This document shows, in pieces, positions 42,369 through 51,184 of a stretch of 64,000 bases of DNA; position 1 is the first letter of the stretch; each line of letters opens with the position of its first letter. The notes beneath the pieces were generated by a model. The model was given only the letters and a program-made list of their open reading frames with translations. It did not search any database and was not told the DNA's origin. The DNA lies in assembly GCF_025517535.1 (NCBI RefSeq), contig NZ_JAOPKC010000002.1, positions 1 through 64,000 of the forward strand. The letters run 5' to 3'. The position numbers and the translations under genes were made by a program. Source of the stretch: Halapricum hydrolyticum (GTDB lineage Archaea > Halobacteriota > Halobacteria > Halobacteriales > Haloarculaceae).

Positions 42369-44594
42369 ATGGCGAACGTAGACGAGCAACCGCCGTACAG
42401 AAACCCGTCCGTTTCGACCGACCAGCGTGTAGACGATCTTCTCGACCGAATGACGCTCTCGGAGAAGGTCGGTCAACTCGTCGGCACGTGGGCCGGTGAA
42501 CTCAACTCGACCAAAGACCTCGACGACGTCGAACGCGAGATCGTCGAACACGGTGTCGGCGCGGTCGCCTCGTTCGGCTGGGCAGGGGCCCGAGATCGGC
42601 GCGTCGACGACGTCGTCGAGACAGTGAACCGCCTCCAGGAGGTCGCTCTATCCGAAACACGGCTCGGGATCCCGCTCCTGTTCAACGTCGACGCGGTCCA
42701 CGGTCACGCGTACGTGACTGAGGGAACCGCCTTCCCCAACGGACTCGGGATGGCGGCAACCTGGGACGAGGACATGGCCGAAGCCGGGGCGGCCGTCACC
42801 GCGAGAGAGGTTCGCGCGAGCGGTGCTCACCAGAACTATTCGCCGACCTGTGACGTCGCCCGCGATCCCAGATGGGGACGGGCCTTCGAAACCTTCGGCG
42901 AGAGCCCCTATCTCTGTGGCAAATTCGCCGCTGCGAAAGTTCGCGGGTATCAGGGCGACGGTATCGAAGAAGACACGTCAGTGATCGCGACTGCCAAGCA
43001 CTTCCCGGCCTACAGCGAACCCGTCCGTGGCGAAGATGCCTCGCCGGTCGAGATCTCGGAGTATCTCCAGCGGAACGTCTTCGCCCCGTCGTTCGTCGAC
43101 GCGCTCGAAGCGGACGTCGAGTCGGTGATGCCGTGTTACAACGCGATCGGCGGCGAACCGGCACATGGGTCCCGGCGGCTCCTCACCGAGTACCTCCGGT
43201 CGGATCTCGGCTTCGAGGGCACTGTCGTCTCGGACTGGCACGGTGTGGAGATGCTCCACGAGGACCACCAGGTCACGGCCGATCACCGGGGTTCGGTACA
43301 GCTGACCCGCGAAGCCGGGCTGGACATCGCGTCCGTCGACGCGATCAACCACGCCCAGCATCTCCAGTCGCTGGTCGAAGACGGGGAACTCGCCGAATCC
43401 GTCGTCGACGAGAGCGTCCGGCGAGTGCTGGAGCAGAAGTTCCGACTCGGGCTGTTCGAAGATCCGTTCGTCGACTCCGAGACCGCCCCGGAGGTCGTCG
43501 GGAACGACGAACACAGAGACCAGGCGCTCGAAGCCGCCCGCGAGTCGATGACGCTCCTCTCGAACGACGGGGCGCTGCCGCTCGACGCCGACACGGACGT
43601 CCTCGTTGCGGGGCCCAACGCTGACGATCCCCTCCACCAGCTCGGCGGGTGGAGTATCCCGGACACGGAGGGTGCCGACATCGTGACGATCCGCGAGGGC
43701 ATCGAGTCACTGGCCGCCGGCGACGTGACCTACGAGCGTGGATCGGGAATCGCCGAGCCCGACGACATCGAGGCGGCCGCCGAAGCGGCGGCGGACGCCG
43801 ACGTCGCGGTCGTCGCTGTCGGCGAGAACTGGTATATCCACGAGTTCGGCCAGAACGCGACCAGTGGCATTGATAACGAGCAGTTCCCCAACCGGACGCA
43901 GCTCGAACTGCCCCGGGCACAGCGTGATCTCCTCGAGGCGATCCACGAGACTGGCACCCCCATCGTCGGCGTACTCGTGACGGGGCGGCCACTCGCAGTG
44001 AACTGGCTGGCCGAGCACGCTGCGGGACTGCTCATGGCGTACTACCCCGGGACGATGGGCGGGCAAGCCGTGGCGGAGACGCTCTACGGCGAGAACGACC
44101 CGAGCGGGCGACTGCCGATTTCGATTCCCCGTTCGACGGGCAACCTCCCGACGCGGTTCAATTACCTCCGACATCCGATGCCGATCGGCGGCGAAGAACA
44201 CCTCGACTCGTACGATCCGCTGTTCGCCTTCGGGCACGGCGAGAGTTACGCCGAGTTCGAGTACGGCGAGGTAGCGGTGAGCGAGACGACCCTCGGCCCC
44301 GAGGAGTCGACGACGATCACGGTTCCGGTCGAGAATACGAGCGACCGACCGGGCACCGCCGTCGTGCAGGCTTACGTGAGCCCGGACGTCAGCTCCCGGG
44401 TACGTCCGGTCCGGGAGCTCCGAGGATTCGACCGGCTCACGCTGGCGGGCGGCGAGTCGGGGACCCTGACGATCGAGCTCCCGGCCGCATCGCTCGGGCT
44501 CGCACAGCAGGACGGCAGTCGGGTCGTCGAAGCCGGAACCTACACCATCGAGATCGCCGATCAGCAGGCGACCGTCACCGTCGAGACGAACTGA
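42369..44594 (+). CDS. bglX: GH3 beta-glucosidase
   Basis: 741 residues with no signal peptide, so cytoplasmic. The GH3 N-terminal barrel (NVDAVHGHAYVTEGTAFPNGLGM), the nucleophile motif VVSDWHG with Asp289, the GH3 C-terminal domain (MTLLSNDGALPLD, GVLVTGRPLAVNW) and a terminal fibronectin III-like domain (PVENTSDRPGTAVVQAYVSP) are all present. It should hydrolyse imported beta-gluco-oligosaccharides to glucose. Its 3' end is two bases from the convergent TrmB gene. The symbol is by analogy with bacterial BglX. A leaderless-type TATA box precedes it. Confidence 0.92.
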   Translation: MANVDEQPPYRNPSVSTDQRVDDLLDRMTLSEKVGQLVGTWAGELNSTKDLDDVEREIVEHGVGAVASFGWAGARDRRVDDVVETVNRLQEVALSETRLGIPLLFNVDAVHGHAYVTEGTAFPNGLGMAATWDEDMAEAGAAVTAREVRASGAHQNYSPTCDVARDPRWGRAFETFGESPYLCGKFAAAKVRGYQGDGIEEDTSVIATAKHFPAYSEPVRGEDASPVEISEYLQRNVFAPSFVDALEADVESVMPCYNAIGGEPAHGSRRLLTEYLRSDLGFEGTVVSDWHGVEMLHEDHQVTADHRGSVQLTREAGLDIASVDAINHAQHLQSLVEDGELAESVVDESVRRVLEQKFRLGLFEDPFVDSETAPEVVGNDEHRDQALEAARESMTLLSNDGALPLDADTDVLVAGPNADDPLHQLGGWSIPDTEGADIVTIREGIESLAAGDVTYERGSGIAEPDDIEAAAEAAADADVAVVAVGENWYIHEFGQNATSGIDNEQFPNRTQLELPRAQRDLLEAIHETGTPIVGVLVTGRPLAVNWLAEHAAGLLMAYYPGTMGGQAVAETLYGENDPSGRLPISIPRSTGNLPTRFNYLRHPMPIGGEEHLDSYDPLFAFGHGESYAEFEYGEVAVSETTLGPEESTTITVPVENTSDRPGTAVVQAYVSPDVSSRVRPVRELRGFDRLTLAGGESGTLTIELPAASLGLAQQDGSRVVEAGTYTIEIADQQATVTVETN

Positions 44595-44596
44595 GA

Positions 44597-45706
44597 CTAC
44601 TCCAGTGACGTCGATTCGTTCGCGCTGATCTCAAACGGGAAGTCGATCGATTCGATACTGATTCTGTGGGCCTCGATGTCCTCGTAGATCGCGCCCCACG
44701 AACCGACAGACAGGGTCTCGTCGCCGGTATCCAGGTAGATCGTCGCGTAGTTCGAGAGGTCCTCCAGAGAGAGGTTCGAGCCACGGTCGGTGTACCGGGT
44801 GGGGTAGAACGCCTCGGACAGCTCTCCACGGACGAGGCACGGTTCTCGGGTTTCGATGTAGTTGCCCCGGACGGCGACCCGAATGTCGGCCCCGTCGTCC
44901 AGCAGCGGGATCACGTCACGCATGAACTCTTCCAGGGAGTCGTATTCCGTCCAGTGGGAACCCGAATCGAACAGCGGTTCCCACATGTGCCACTGGCAGC
45001 TCACGAAGTACCAGTGGACCATAAACGAGAGAATGTAATCGTCGATCAAGACGCCGTAATCCTCGTCAGCACGCGTATTCGGCGTGAAGAAGACGTGATG
45101 TCGGTCGACGATCGCGAGAAACGGTCCCGGAATCGTTCCGACTCGAATATTCAGCTTCGAGTTTGCCAGGCCCAGCGCTGCGGCCTTCTCTCGGATGTCC
45201 GGTTCTGCATAGAGGTGGATGCGGATGAACACGCCCCGCTCGGCGGCACTTTCGAGCTCCGGGAGGAGCAACTCGAGCTGGTCGTACGTCAACGTCAGTT
45301 CGGCCGTGACACTCGCCTCGTCGAGGCTGTCCCGGACGCGCTCGTACACCGTCTCCGGCCGCTTCACGACGCCCACCCTGTGTTCGTCCACGTCGGGCTC
45401 CTCCCACTGGTCTTCGAGTTCGTCCGCCGCCTCGGTCAACAGTGACCCGCGCGAACGCAGTAGATCGAGGATCTCGTCGGGTTCGTTCGGTTTTGCGTGC
45501 AGCCGGTCCCCCTCGATCGTCTCTACGAACCCCTGCTCTTCGAGCGAGCGGAGCGTCTCGTACACCTGCGACGTGGGGATCGAAGACTTACTCGAGACGT
45601 CGACAGCCGGTAACTGACCGTATTTGACCAGCGTCAGGTACGCTTCGGACTCGTACTTCGTGAGCCCCGTATTTTCGAGTGCACGGTGAAGTTCGTCCGC
45701 GTCCAT
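44597..45706 (-). CDS. trmB: TrmB family sugar-sensing transcriptional regulator
   Basis: 369 residues. The N-terminal winged helix is typical (LTKYESEAYLTLVKYGQLPAVDVSSKSSIPTSQVYETLRSLEEQGF is spread over about residues 13-60), followed by a coiled-coil linker and the C-terminal TrmB effector domain. TrmB proteins bind sugars and switch carbohydrate genes on or off. Position next to GH3, Opp and GH81 suggests control of this locus. The ATG at 45706 is preferred over a TTG three codons upstream. A TATA-like stretch lies about 65 bases before it. Confidence 0.88.
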   Translation of the reverse strand: MDADELHRALENTGLTKYESEAYLTLVKYGQLPAVDVSSKSSIPTSQVYETLRSLEEQGFVETIEGDRLHAKPNEPDEILDLLRSRGSLLTEAADELEDQWEEPDVDEHRVGVVKRPETVYERVRDSLDEASVTAELTLTYDQLELLLPELESAAERGVFIRIHLYAEPDIREKAAALGLANSKLNIRVGTIPGPFLAIVDRHHVFFTPNTRADEDYGVLIDDYILSFMVHWYFVSCQWHMWEPLFDSGSHWTEYDSLEEFMRDVIPLLDDGADIRVAVRGNYIETREPCLVRGELSEAFYPTRYTDRGSNLSLEDLSNYATIYLDTGDETLSVGSWGAIYEDIEAHRISIESIDFPFEISANESTSLE

Positions 45707-46103
45707 GGTTTCCAATACGCCCGACGGGGTGAAAGGCTATCGGAACACACCTGAGAACGTACAGGTAATATAATTTATAAAAAGGCGCTACATCTATCTT
45801 AGTAGATTGTACGTGAAAGTCGCTCACAAGCCCGAAATCGGCTCTCTGATCGCCGAATACCTTACCGGGAATGAAATTTCATAAGCAAACCGTCCTTTTC
45901 GAAAACGCGCAGATCGGTCAAGCAGTATCGATGGTTAGGGTTCGTCGCGGTGATGGGGCCACTCGCGTCCTCAGTGACGTACTACAACTCCGTTCGGGCC
46001 CGCAGTGCGGCGGCTCGCTGAGGCGAGTGGGCAGATTCGGCGGTCATCCACGGCGAGATCTCGGTCGGCGGTCACAGAGTCCAGTACGAACACGCAATGT
46101 ACT

Positions 46104-46123
46104 TTACAAACATACATATGTAA
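46104..46123. repeat. TTACAA-N8-ATGTAA inverted repeat
   Basis: Same 20-base layout as 23326-23345 and 46280-46299, with one mismatch in the right arm. The centre differs, so only the arms are conserved, as expected for a regulator-binding site. Confidence 0.6.
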
Positions 46124-46279
46124 TCCTACGTTCGGAAAGAACGCTCGACAGGACTGATGCCGGGAGGGGGCGCGACCCGGAAGCGCTTTGTCGTCTGGAA
46201 CGGAACCGGACCGAGAGCGACACACTCGAACCGAGTCGACGTAGCGTGGTCGACCGACAGTGTGTGGGAGACTCTAGAA

Positions 46280-46299
46280 TTACAAGTGTACGGTTGTAA
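46280..46299. repeat. TTACAA-N8-TTGTAA inverted repeat
   Basis: Arms identical to those of the palindrome at 23326-23345, with an unrelated 8-base centre (GTGTACGG). One further matching base pair on each side (46278-46301 includes AATTACAA and TTGTAATT). Confidence 0.7.
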
Positions 46300-47239
46300 T
46301 TGTTTTCAGGTGTCGGTCGCCCTGTGGTTTGACGTTCGACTCTCCGTCTTCGATGTCCCGGTTGTACTCCACCGCCACTCTAGCAATGCGTCCGCGGCGT
46401 CACGGGAGCCAGATCGTCCGACGGGATTAACCGCTTCGCCCGGATCACACCCCGGGTCGTCGCGGTGCGTTCTGGGTAGACATCGCCCGATGAGCTGTCG
46501 AAGTCCTCCACGACCCGTCGAAGACTCGGCCTGCTCTCGCCGATAGCCGGCCACCCCACCTCGACGAGCTGCTGCCCGAGATAATATAAGAACACAGTCA
46601 TAAATTTGTATTTGATATTTATTCTCCAGACGAATCGATACTCCGATAGACAGGTCGATTCACGGGATCGGTCCTTGATCGGGATCAGTGACTGCTATCC
46701 CTGAGAATGCGCGTTTTCACGTCCGAAGAGAATCTCTGACGACGTGGTGCGGTACACCGACGATCGGTGACGTGCTTGTGGCTCGGGAATATCAGCACAT
46801 TTCACGTTGTCTGGAAATAGTGAATATACGCCCAATAATCATCCCTTAGACCCACATAAATCTAGATATCGGCCAGTCTTTGTCGAAGATCGAGATCTAT
46901 CTCGAATCGAGGTTCGTGAGGGGTCTGAAAGCTCCCTTCTTTATAGTAAGGAAAATTTGATGAACTACGATATAACAAATATAAAATAATTATTCCGTCA
47001 CCGAGTTCGGCGCGTATCCCGGCTGCACGTTCCGCTGTTGGAACGTTCGATCGAAGATGCACAGCAGAGCCACGAGCAACGTCCGACGCGACCCCGTCGT
47101 TGAGACTCGCCGCGCGTCCCGAGTTCTGAGAGGTCGCGAAGAGACTGTGCCAGCAGACTCCTATTGTCGGCGTATTCGAAGTCGGCAGCTCGACGTTTGC
47201 GGCGACCCGGAAGCTCCGTTCCGAGGAAGATGGGTCTCC

Positions 47240-47310
47240 GTCGTCATCGCCACCATTGAGGCATAAGCGGCCCACCTGGAAAAGCTCGTCTCGGCTGGCA
47301 TGATTCACTG
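47240..47310 (-). pseudogene. Decayed fragment of an unknown small protein, copy 2
   Basis: A minus-strand frame reads NHASRDELFQVGRLCLNG and GDDDGDPSSS, aligning gap-free with the fragment at 23158-23300. The DNA shares cgtcatcgccaccat and a later cctggaaaa/ctcgtct block with it at the same spacing. No complete gene surrounds it. The family is unknown. Confidence 0.4.
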
Positions 47311-47353
47311 TGTGCGTGGCCAGCGAATCATCGATCCGGGCGGACAGTCGTTT

Positions 47354-48058
47354 TCAGACTTCGCAGCTCCAGTAGGAGACCGACGCGAGCCGATCGCCGA
47401 ACGGCAGGGACCCGAGCGTGGTGTCGATCTTGCGGAACGTCGACGCCGTGCTGTTGGGGATCTGCCGGTAGAAGCCGTACGGCAGGACGAAGTCGTGTTC
47501 GTCGCCGACCAGCTCCAGCCCGACCTCATCGAGGAGTCGGGTGACCTCCCACCGCGAGTACAGCCGCGACCCCATCGGGAGCGCCCAGTTGTAGATCGAG
47601 CGCGTCGAGAATCGATTGAACGTGTCGAAGAAGACGATCTCGCGCGACACGCGGCGCATTTCGCTCAGGAACGACGCGGGCGTGTCGGCGAGATGGAAGA
47701 ACCGCATCGCGATGACGGCGTCGAAGTGATCGTCAGGGAACGGCAGTCGACCCGCGTCGCCACGCAGGAACTCGAGGTGATCGGCGACACCGGCTGCTCG
47801 GGCCTTCTCCCGACCCTGCTTCAGCATCGGACCCGAAATGTCTAGCCCGACGACATCCGCCCCGCGTTCGGCTAGCATCACCGTAAACCGGCCAGTCCCA
47901 CAAGCGATTTCGAGTATCTCGCTGTCTTCGACCGGTCCGATCGCGTTCAACACGGCCTGTTTCTCCCGCCGGTCGATCAGGCGGCCACCGCGCGAGAAGC
48001 GCTTCTCCTCGTACTCCTCGGCGATGTCGTCGGCCTGGTACCACTCCTGTCCTTTCAC
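47354..48058 (-). CDS. SAM-dependent methyltransferase, class I
   Basis: 234 residues. The SAM-binding motif ILEIACGTGRF is at about residues 48-58, with the acidic strand end ADVVGLDIS and motif LRGDAGRLPFPDDHFDAV, typical of the UbiE/methyltransferase-11 group. The start appears to be a GTG at 48058. The substrate is not evident; the sequence is nearest in style to small-molecule methyltransferases. Confidence 0.85.
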   Translation of the reverse strand: MKGQEWYQADDIAEEYEEKRFSRGGRLIDRREKQAVLNAIGPVEDSEILEIACGTGRFTVMLAERGADVVGLDISGPMLKQGREKARAAGVADHLEFLRGDAGRLPFPDDHFDAVIAMRFFHLADTPASFLSEMRRVSREIVFFDTFNRFSTRSIYNWALPMGSRLYSRWEVTRLLDEVGLELVGDEHDFVLPYGFYRQIPNSTASTFRKIDTTLGSLPFGDRLASVSYWSCEV

Positions 48059-48253
48059 GGTGTCCGAACTGTCCTCAGCGTAGGAATAAAACGATACTGA
48101 ATCGGCTTCGTCGTGAATCCCCGCACGGATCGATCCTCGACACGCACCGTAATCTAAATCTACGTCCGTTACATTAATACACCTTATACAGACAGTATTC
48201 CTTCCACATACCTATAGACAAGTTTTACCACCAGTGATGATCGAGTGGGTGGT

Positions 48254-48532
48254 ATGAGTACGACTACCGAAGGGGTCCAGCCCGAACTGAGCTTCACCGA
48301 CAGCGCCATTCGCGACCGACTGAGCGATCTTCCACCGAGTGCCAAGCTCGTCGCGAAAGTACTGGAGGGGAGCGCCCCGCTCTCGCAGGGCGAACTCGCC
48401 GAGGAATCGCTACTACCCGACCGGACGGTACGATACGCACTGAACCGGCTGGACGAGGCCGATCTCGTCGATTCGCGATACAGCTTCCGGGACGCGCGCA
48501 AGCAGGTGTACTTCCTGGCCGATCGGCGGTAG
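48254..48532 (+). CDS. Small winged-helix (MarR/TrmB-like) DNA-binding protein
   Basis: 92 residues, almost entirely one winged helix: LPPSAKLVAKVLEGSAPL, then the recognition part SQGELAEESLLPDRTVRYAL and the wing RLDEADLVDSRYSFRDARKQVYFL. Haloarchaeal proteins of this size are usually called MarR-type regulators. It lies just before the cysteine-cluster gene on the same strand, 63 bases apart. Confidence 0.82.
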   Translation: MSTTTEGVQPELSFTDSAIRDRLSDLPPSAKLVAKVLEGSAPLSQGELAEESLLPDRTVRYALNRLDEADLVDSRYSFRDARKQVYFLADRR

Positions 48533-48595
48533 TGCCCGCGAGGCCAGCGACGATCCAGCGCGGTGTTTTTGTACGTCGATCCGCTCGGTGACAGC

Positions 48596-49300
48596 ATGGA
48601 GGGTCTCGAAGCCGAGCTGGCTCGCGCGCGGGAACTCGACGTGAACGCGATCGCCGACGCGATCGAGTCGATCGGCTTTGAGTGTACGCGCTGTGGAGGG
48701 TGTTGTACAGCTGACGAGGCCGAAGGTGGGACGACGGAGGACGGCCCCCTCGAACCGCACACGGCGACAGTGTTCCCCGACGAGATCCGTCGACTCCAGT
48801 CGGACGGGGATTACGACTTTCGCGACGTCGCCAGACCGATGCCGTACGGCCTGACCGAGGGTGCGGACGGCCTCGAAGGCGAGACCTTCGAGTGGGCCCT
48901 GCAGACCGACGACTGTGGCAACTGCACCTTCTATACGGAAGACGTCGATGGGGTCGGGACGTGTACCGTCCACGAGGAGCGGCCGCTGATCTGTCAGACC
49001 TACCCGTTCAGCGTCGCGCTCGGCGGCACGAGCCAGCCGATGGGCGGCGTCGTCGAACAGAAGGGAACGGTCCGCGCCCACGAGTGCGAAGGGCTCGGAC
49101 GCGAAATTGCTCGCGACGACGCCGAGGAACTCGCCGAAACCCTCAAAGAGCGGGCGATACGCGAACTCGAGGAGGCGATCGCGGTTCGAGAGCGGTACGT
49201 GCCACTCGACAGCGACGACGTGGTCGTCTACGACTCGGAAGGCCCCAAGCGGATCGACGGGACGGCCTACGAGACCGGGGATCGAGCGTCCGGCTCGTGA
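48596..49300 (+). CDS. YkgJ-family cysteine cluster protein
   Basis: 234 residues with the YkgJ-type zinc- or iron-chelating pattern: CTRCGGCC (Cys30, 33, 36, 37), then DDCGNCTFY, GTCTVHEERPLICQTYPF and a late AHECEG cysteine. The ATG at 48596 opens MEGLEAELARARELD. The family's biochemical role is not settled; it is proposed to bind a metal or Fe-S cluster. A TRAM-domain gene follows. Confidence 0.87.
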   Translation: MEGLEAELARARELDVNAIADAIESIGFECTRCGGCCTADEAEGGTTEDGPLEPHTATVFPDEIRRLQSDGDYDFRDVARPMPYGLTEGADGLEGETFEWALQTDDCGNCTFYTEDVDGVGTCTVHEERPLICQTYPFSVALGGTSQPMGGVVEQKGTVRAHECEGLGREIARDDAEELAETLKERAIRELEEAIAVRERYVPLDSDDVVVYDSEGPKRIDGTAYETGDRASGS

Positions 49301-49369
49301 CGCTGATCGTTCGTATCTGTCGGCAGTTTCTTAATAGAGGGGGCCGATCAGCCGAACGGTGGTTTACCC

Positions 49370-49765
49370 TTGGAGATCTCAGATAAACTCCTGTGTCTGT
49401 TCAGTGCGGACGTATCAGCCGAGGACGATCGATACGTGATCGAGGTACCGCGTCGTGAGATCGAGACCGGTTCGGTCGAACCTGACGGAACCTATCGGGT
49501 CGCGCTGATTGCCGCTGAGGACGACGAGGAAGCCGAATCCACGAGCAGCGGTGCCCCCTCCGAGCCCCAGCCGCCGGTCGAGAACGGCGAAATCCGGTAC
49601 GTCGAGATCGAGGACATCGGCAAGCAAGGCGACGGGATCGCCCGTGTCGAGCGCGGCTACGTCATCATCGTACCCGGTGCCGAGGTCGGCAACCGCGTCA
49701 AGGTCGAAATCTCGGAGGTAAAATCCAATTTTGCTGTGGGAGAAATAATAGAAGAGGACATCTGA
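49370..49765 (+). CDS. TRAM-domain RNA-binding protein
   Basis: 131 residues with a TTG start. The C-terminal TRAM domain (from about residue 73: RYVEIEDIGKQGDGIARVER, then GYVIIVPGAEVGNRVKVEI and VGEIIEEDI) is classic. The N-terminal half has a short beta-rich part and an acidic linker. Small archaeal TRAM proteins are thought to be RNA chaperones, like bacterial cold-shock proteins. The TTG is used because the protein sequence is conserved-looking from MEISDKLLCL and no better start is present. Confidence 0.85.
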   Translation: MEISDKLLCLFSADVSAEDDRYVIEVPRREIETGSVEPDGTYRVALIAAEDDEEAESTSSGAPSEPQPPVENGEIRYVEIEDIGKQGDGIARVERGYVIIVPGAEVGNRVKVEISEVKSNFAVGEIIEEDI

Positions 49766-49833
49766 CTGCGCCGGTGGGGGTTGTTTCTCGACGCAATCCT
49801 GTGCGATGGCGACAGAAGCACGCCCGCGAGCGC

Positions 49834-49956
49834 CTAGTCGACGAACTCGACGTTCGTATCGCAGACCGGGCACTGCCTGACGTCTTCCGACTGTTCGAGA
49901 TCCGCTCTGGTGCCTGTCCACCCACACTCGGGACACATCACTGGTTCGGTCATCAT
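49834..49956 (-). CDS. Small zinc-finger protein of 40 residues (CPxCG type)
   Basis: A complete 40-residue gene that short-gene filters would miss. It codes MMTEPVMCPECGWTGTRADL followed by EQSEDVRQCPVCDTNVEFVD, with two CPxC knuckles (CPECG and CPVCD) that can bind one zinc. It belongs to the haloarchaeal CPxCG micro-protein type, for which only a few members have roles (for example in biofilm or motility). Either of two adjacent ATGs can start it. It lies divergent from the M29 peptidase gene and convergent with the TRAM gene. Confidence 0.75.
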   Translation of the reverse strand: MMTEPVMCPECGWTGTRADLEQSEDVRQCPVCDTNVEFVD

Positions 49957-50053
49957 CCGACGTTCATCGCCTTCACACAAGAAACGCGGCGTTTTCAGGC
50001 CACGCTACTGGGGTAGCCCTTTTATTGCACTTGGTGTCGACGTGTCGGTGTCC

Positions 50054-51148
50054 ATGGATCCGCGAGTCGAAGACCACGCACGTATCCTCGTCGAGCAGGC
50101 GGTCGAGATCGAGGCTGGCGACGAAGTGCTGATCAGCGCACCGCCGGAAGCCGAGTCACTCAGCGTCGCGCTGCACGAACAGATCGCCGAGCGCGGCGCG
50201 CGACCGATCTCGTTCGGGCGGAGTGCGCGCGAACAGCGCGCGTTCATGCACGCGATCGACCCGGACGACTACGATGGCCCCTCCGATGCGCTGATGGCGC
50301 TCGCAGACGAGATCGACGCGGTGATCAGCGTCCGTGCGGACACGAACACCAACGAGACGGGCGACGTGCCGCCCGAGAAGAACACCGCGTACGCGCAGCT
50401 GTACCAGCCGTTCCAGGAGAAAGTCATGGACCGTCGGTGGGTCCTCACCCAACACCCGGCGCCGGGCAACGCCCAGCAGGCCGAGATGAGCACACCCGCC
50501 TACGAGGATTTCGTGTACGACGCCGTCAACAAAGACTGGGAGGCCCAGCGCGAGTTCCAGGAGCACCTCGTCGAAATCCTCGACGACGGACGCGAGGTCC
50601 GAGTCGTCTCCGGCGAGACGACTGACCTCTCGATGTCCATCGAGGGAATGGACGCGGTCAACGACTACGTGGGCGAAAACCTTCCCGGCGGAGAGGTGTT
50701 TACTGCGCCCGTGCCCGACTCCGTCGAGGGCGAGGTGCTGTTCGACAAACCGCTGCTCACCCAGGGGCGCGAGGTCGAGGGCGTCCGACTGGTCTTCGAG
50801 GGCGGCGAGGTCGTCGAGCACAGCGCCGAGAAAAACGAGGACGTGCTGACAGCCGTTCTGGAAACCGACGAGGGCGCACGCCGCCTGGGTGAGCTCGGCA
50901 TCGGGATGAACCGCGACATCGACCGATTCACGTACAACATGCTGTTCGACGAGAAAATGGGCGATACCGTACACCTCGCACTCGGCCGTGCCTACGAGGA
51001 GACCGTCGGCGAGGACGGCGAGCGAAACGACTCGGCCATCCATCTCGACATGATCGTCGACATGAGCGAAGACTCACGGATCGAGGTCGACGGCGAAACG
51101 GTCCAGCGAGACGGGACGTTCGTGTTCGAGGACGATTTCGAGAAGTGA
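50054..51148 (+). CDS. Aminopeptidase, M29 family
   Basis: 364 residues. The M29 aminopeptidase (thermophilic metalloprotease) fold is recognisable: N-terminal RVEDHARILVEQAVEIEAGD, middle VVSGETTDLSMSIEG and PGGEVFTAPVPDSVEGEVLFD, and the C-terminal metal-site region ELGIGMNRDIDRF with MGDTVHLALGRAYEE and DSAIHLDMIVDM. Cytoplasmic peptide trimming. The ATG at 50054 is used; a TATA-like cttttattg lies about 30 bases upstream. Confidence 0.9.
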   Translation: MDPRVEDHARILVEQAVEIEAGDEVLISAPPEAESLSVALHEQIAERGARPISFGRSAREQRAFMHAIDPDDYDGPSDALMALADEIDAVISVRADTNTNETGDVPPEKNTAYAQLYQPFQEKVMDRRWVLTQHPAPGNAQQAEMSTPAYEDFVYDAVNKDWEAQREFQEHLVEILDDGREVRVVSGETTDLSMSIEGMDAVNDYVGENLPGGEVFTAPVPDSVEGEVLFDKPLLTQGREVEGVRLVFEGGEVVEHSAEKNEDVLTAVLETDEGARRLGELGIGMNRDIDRFTYNMLFDEKMGDTVHLALGRAYEETVGEDGERNDSAIHLDMIVDMSEDSRIEVDGETVQRDGTFVFEDDFEK

Positions 51149-51184
51149 CGCCGTGGACGAAATTCCGAAGACAGAGCGCCTGGA

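Larger units (their letters stand above)
45707..47353. other. Gene-poor region of 1.65 kb
   Basis: No convincing gene was found in over 1.6 kb, unusual for this compact DNA. It contains a TATA-like run for the TrmB gene (45764-45786), two TTACAA-N8-TTGTAA-type inverted repeats (46104-46123 and 46280-46299), AT-rich patches (46590-46620, 46920-46990) and, at its end, a decayed protein fragment matching one at 23158-23300. Short frames present lack family features. It looks like a relic of an inserted and degraded element. Confidence 0.55.

Noticed and set aside
46862..47308. 148-residue minus-strand frame in the gene-poor region
   Set aside because: Only its first part resembles the fragment at 23158-23300; the rest is low-complexity or AT-rich with no family signal, so it is treated as a relic rather than a gene.
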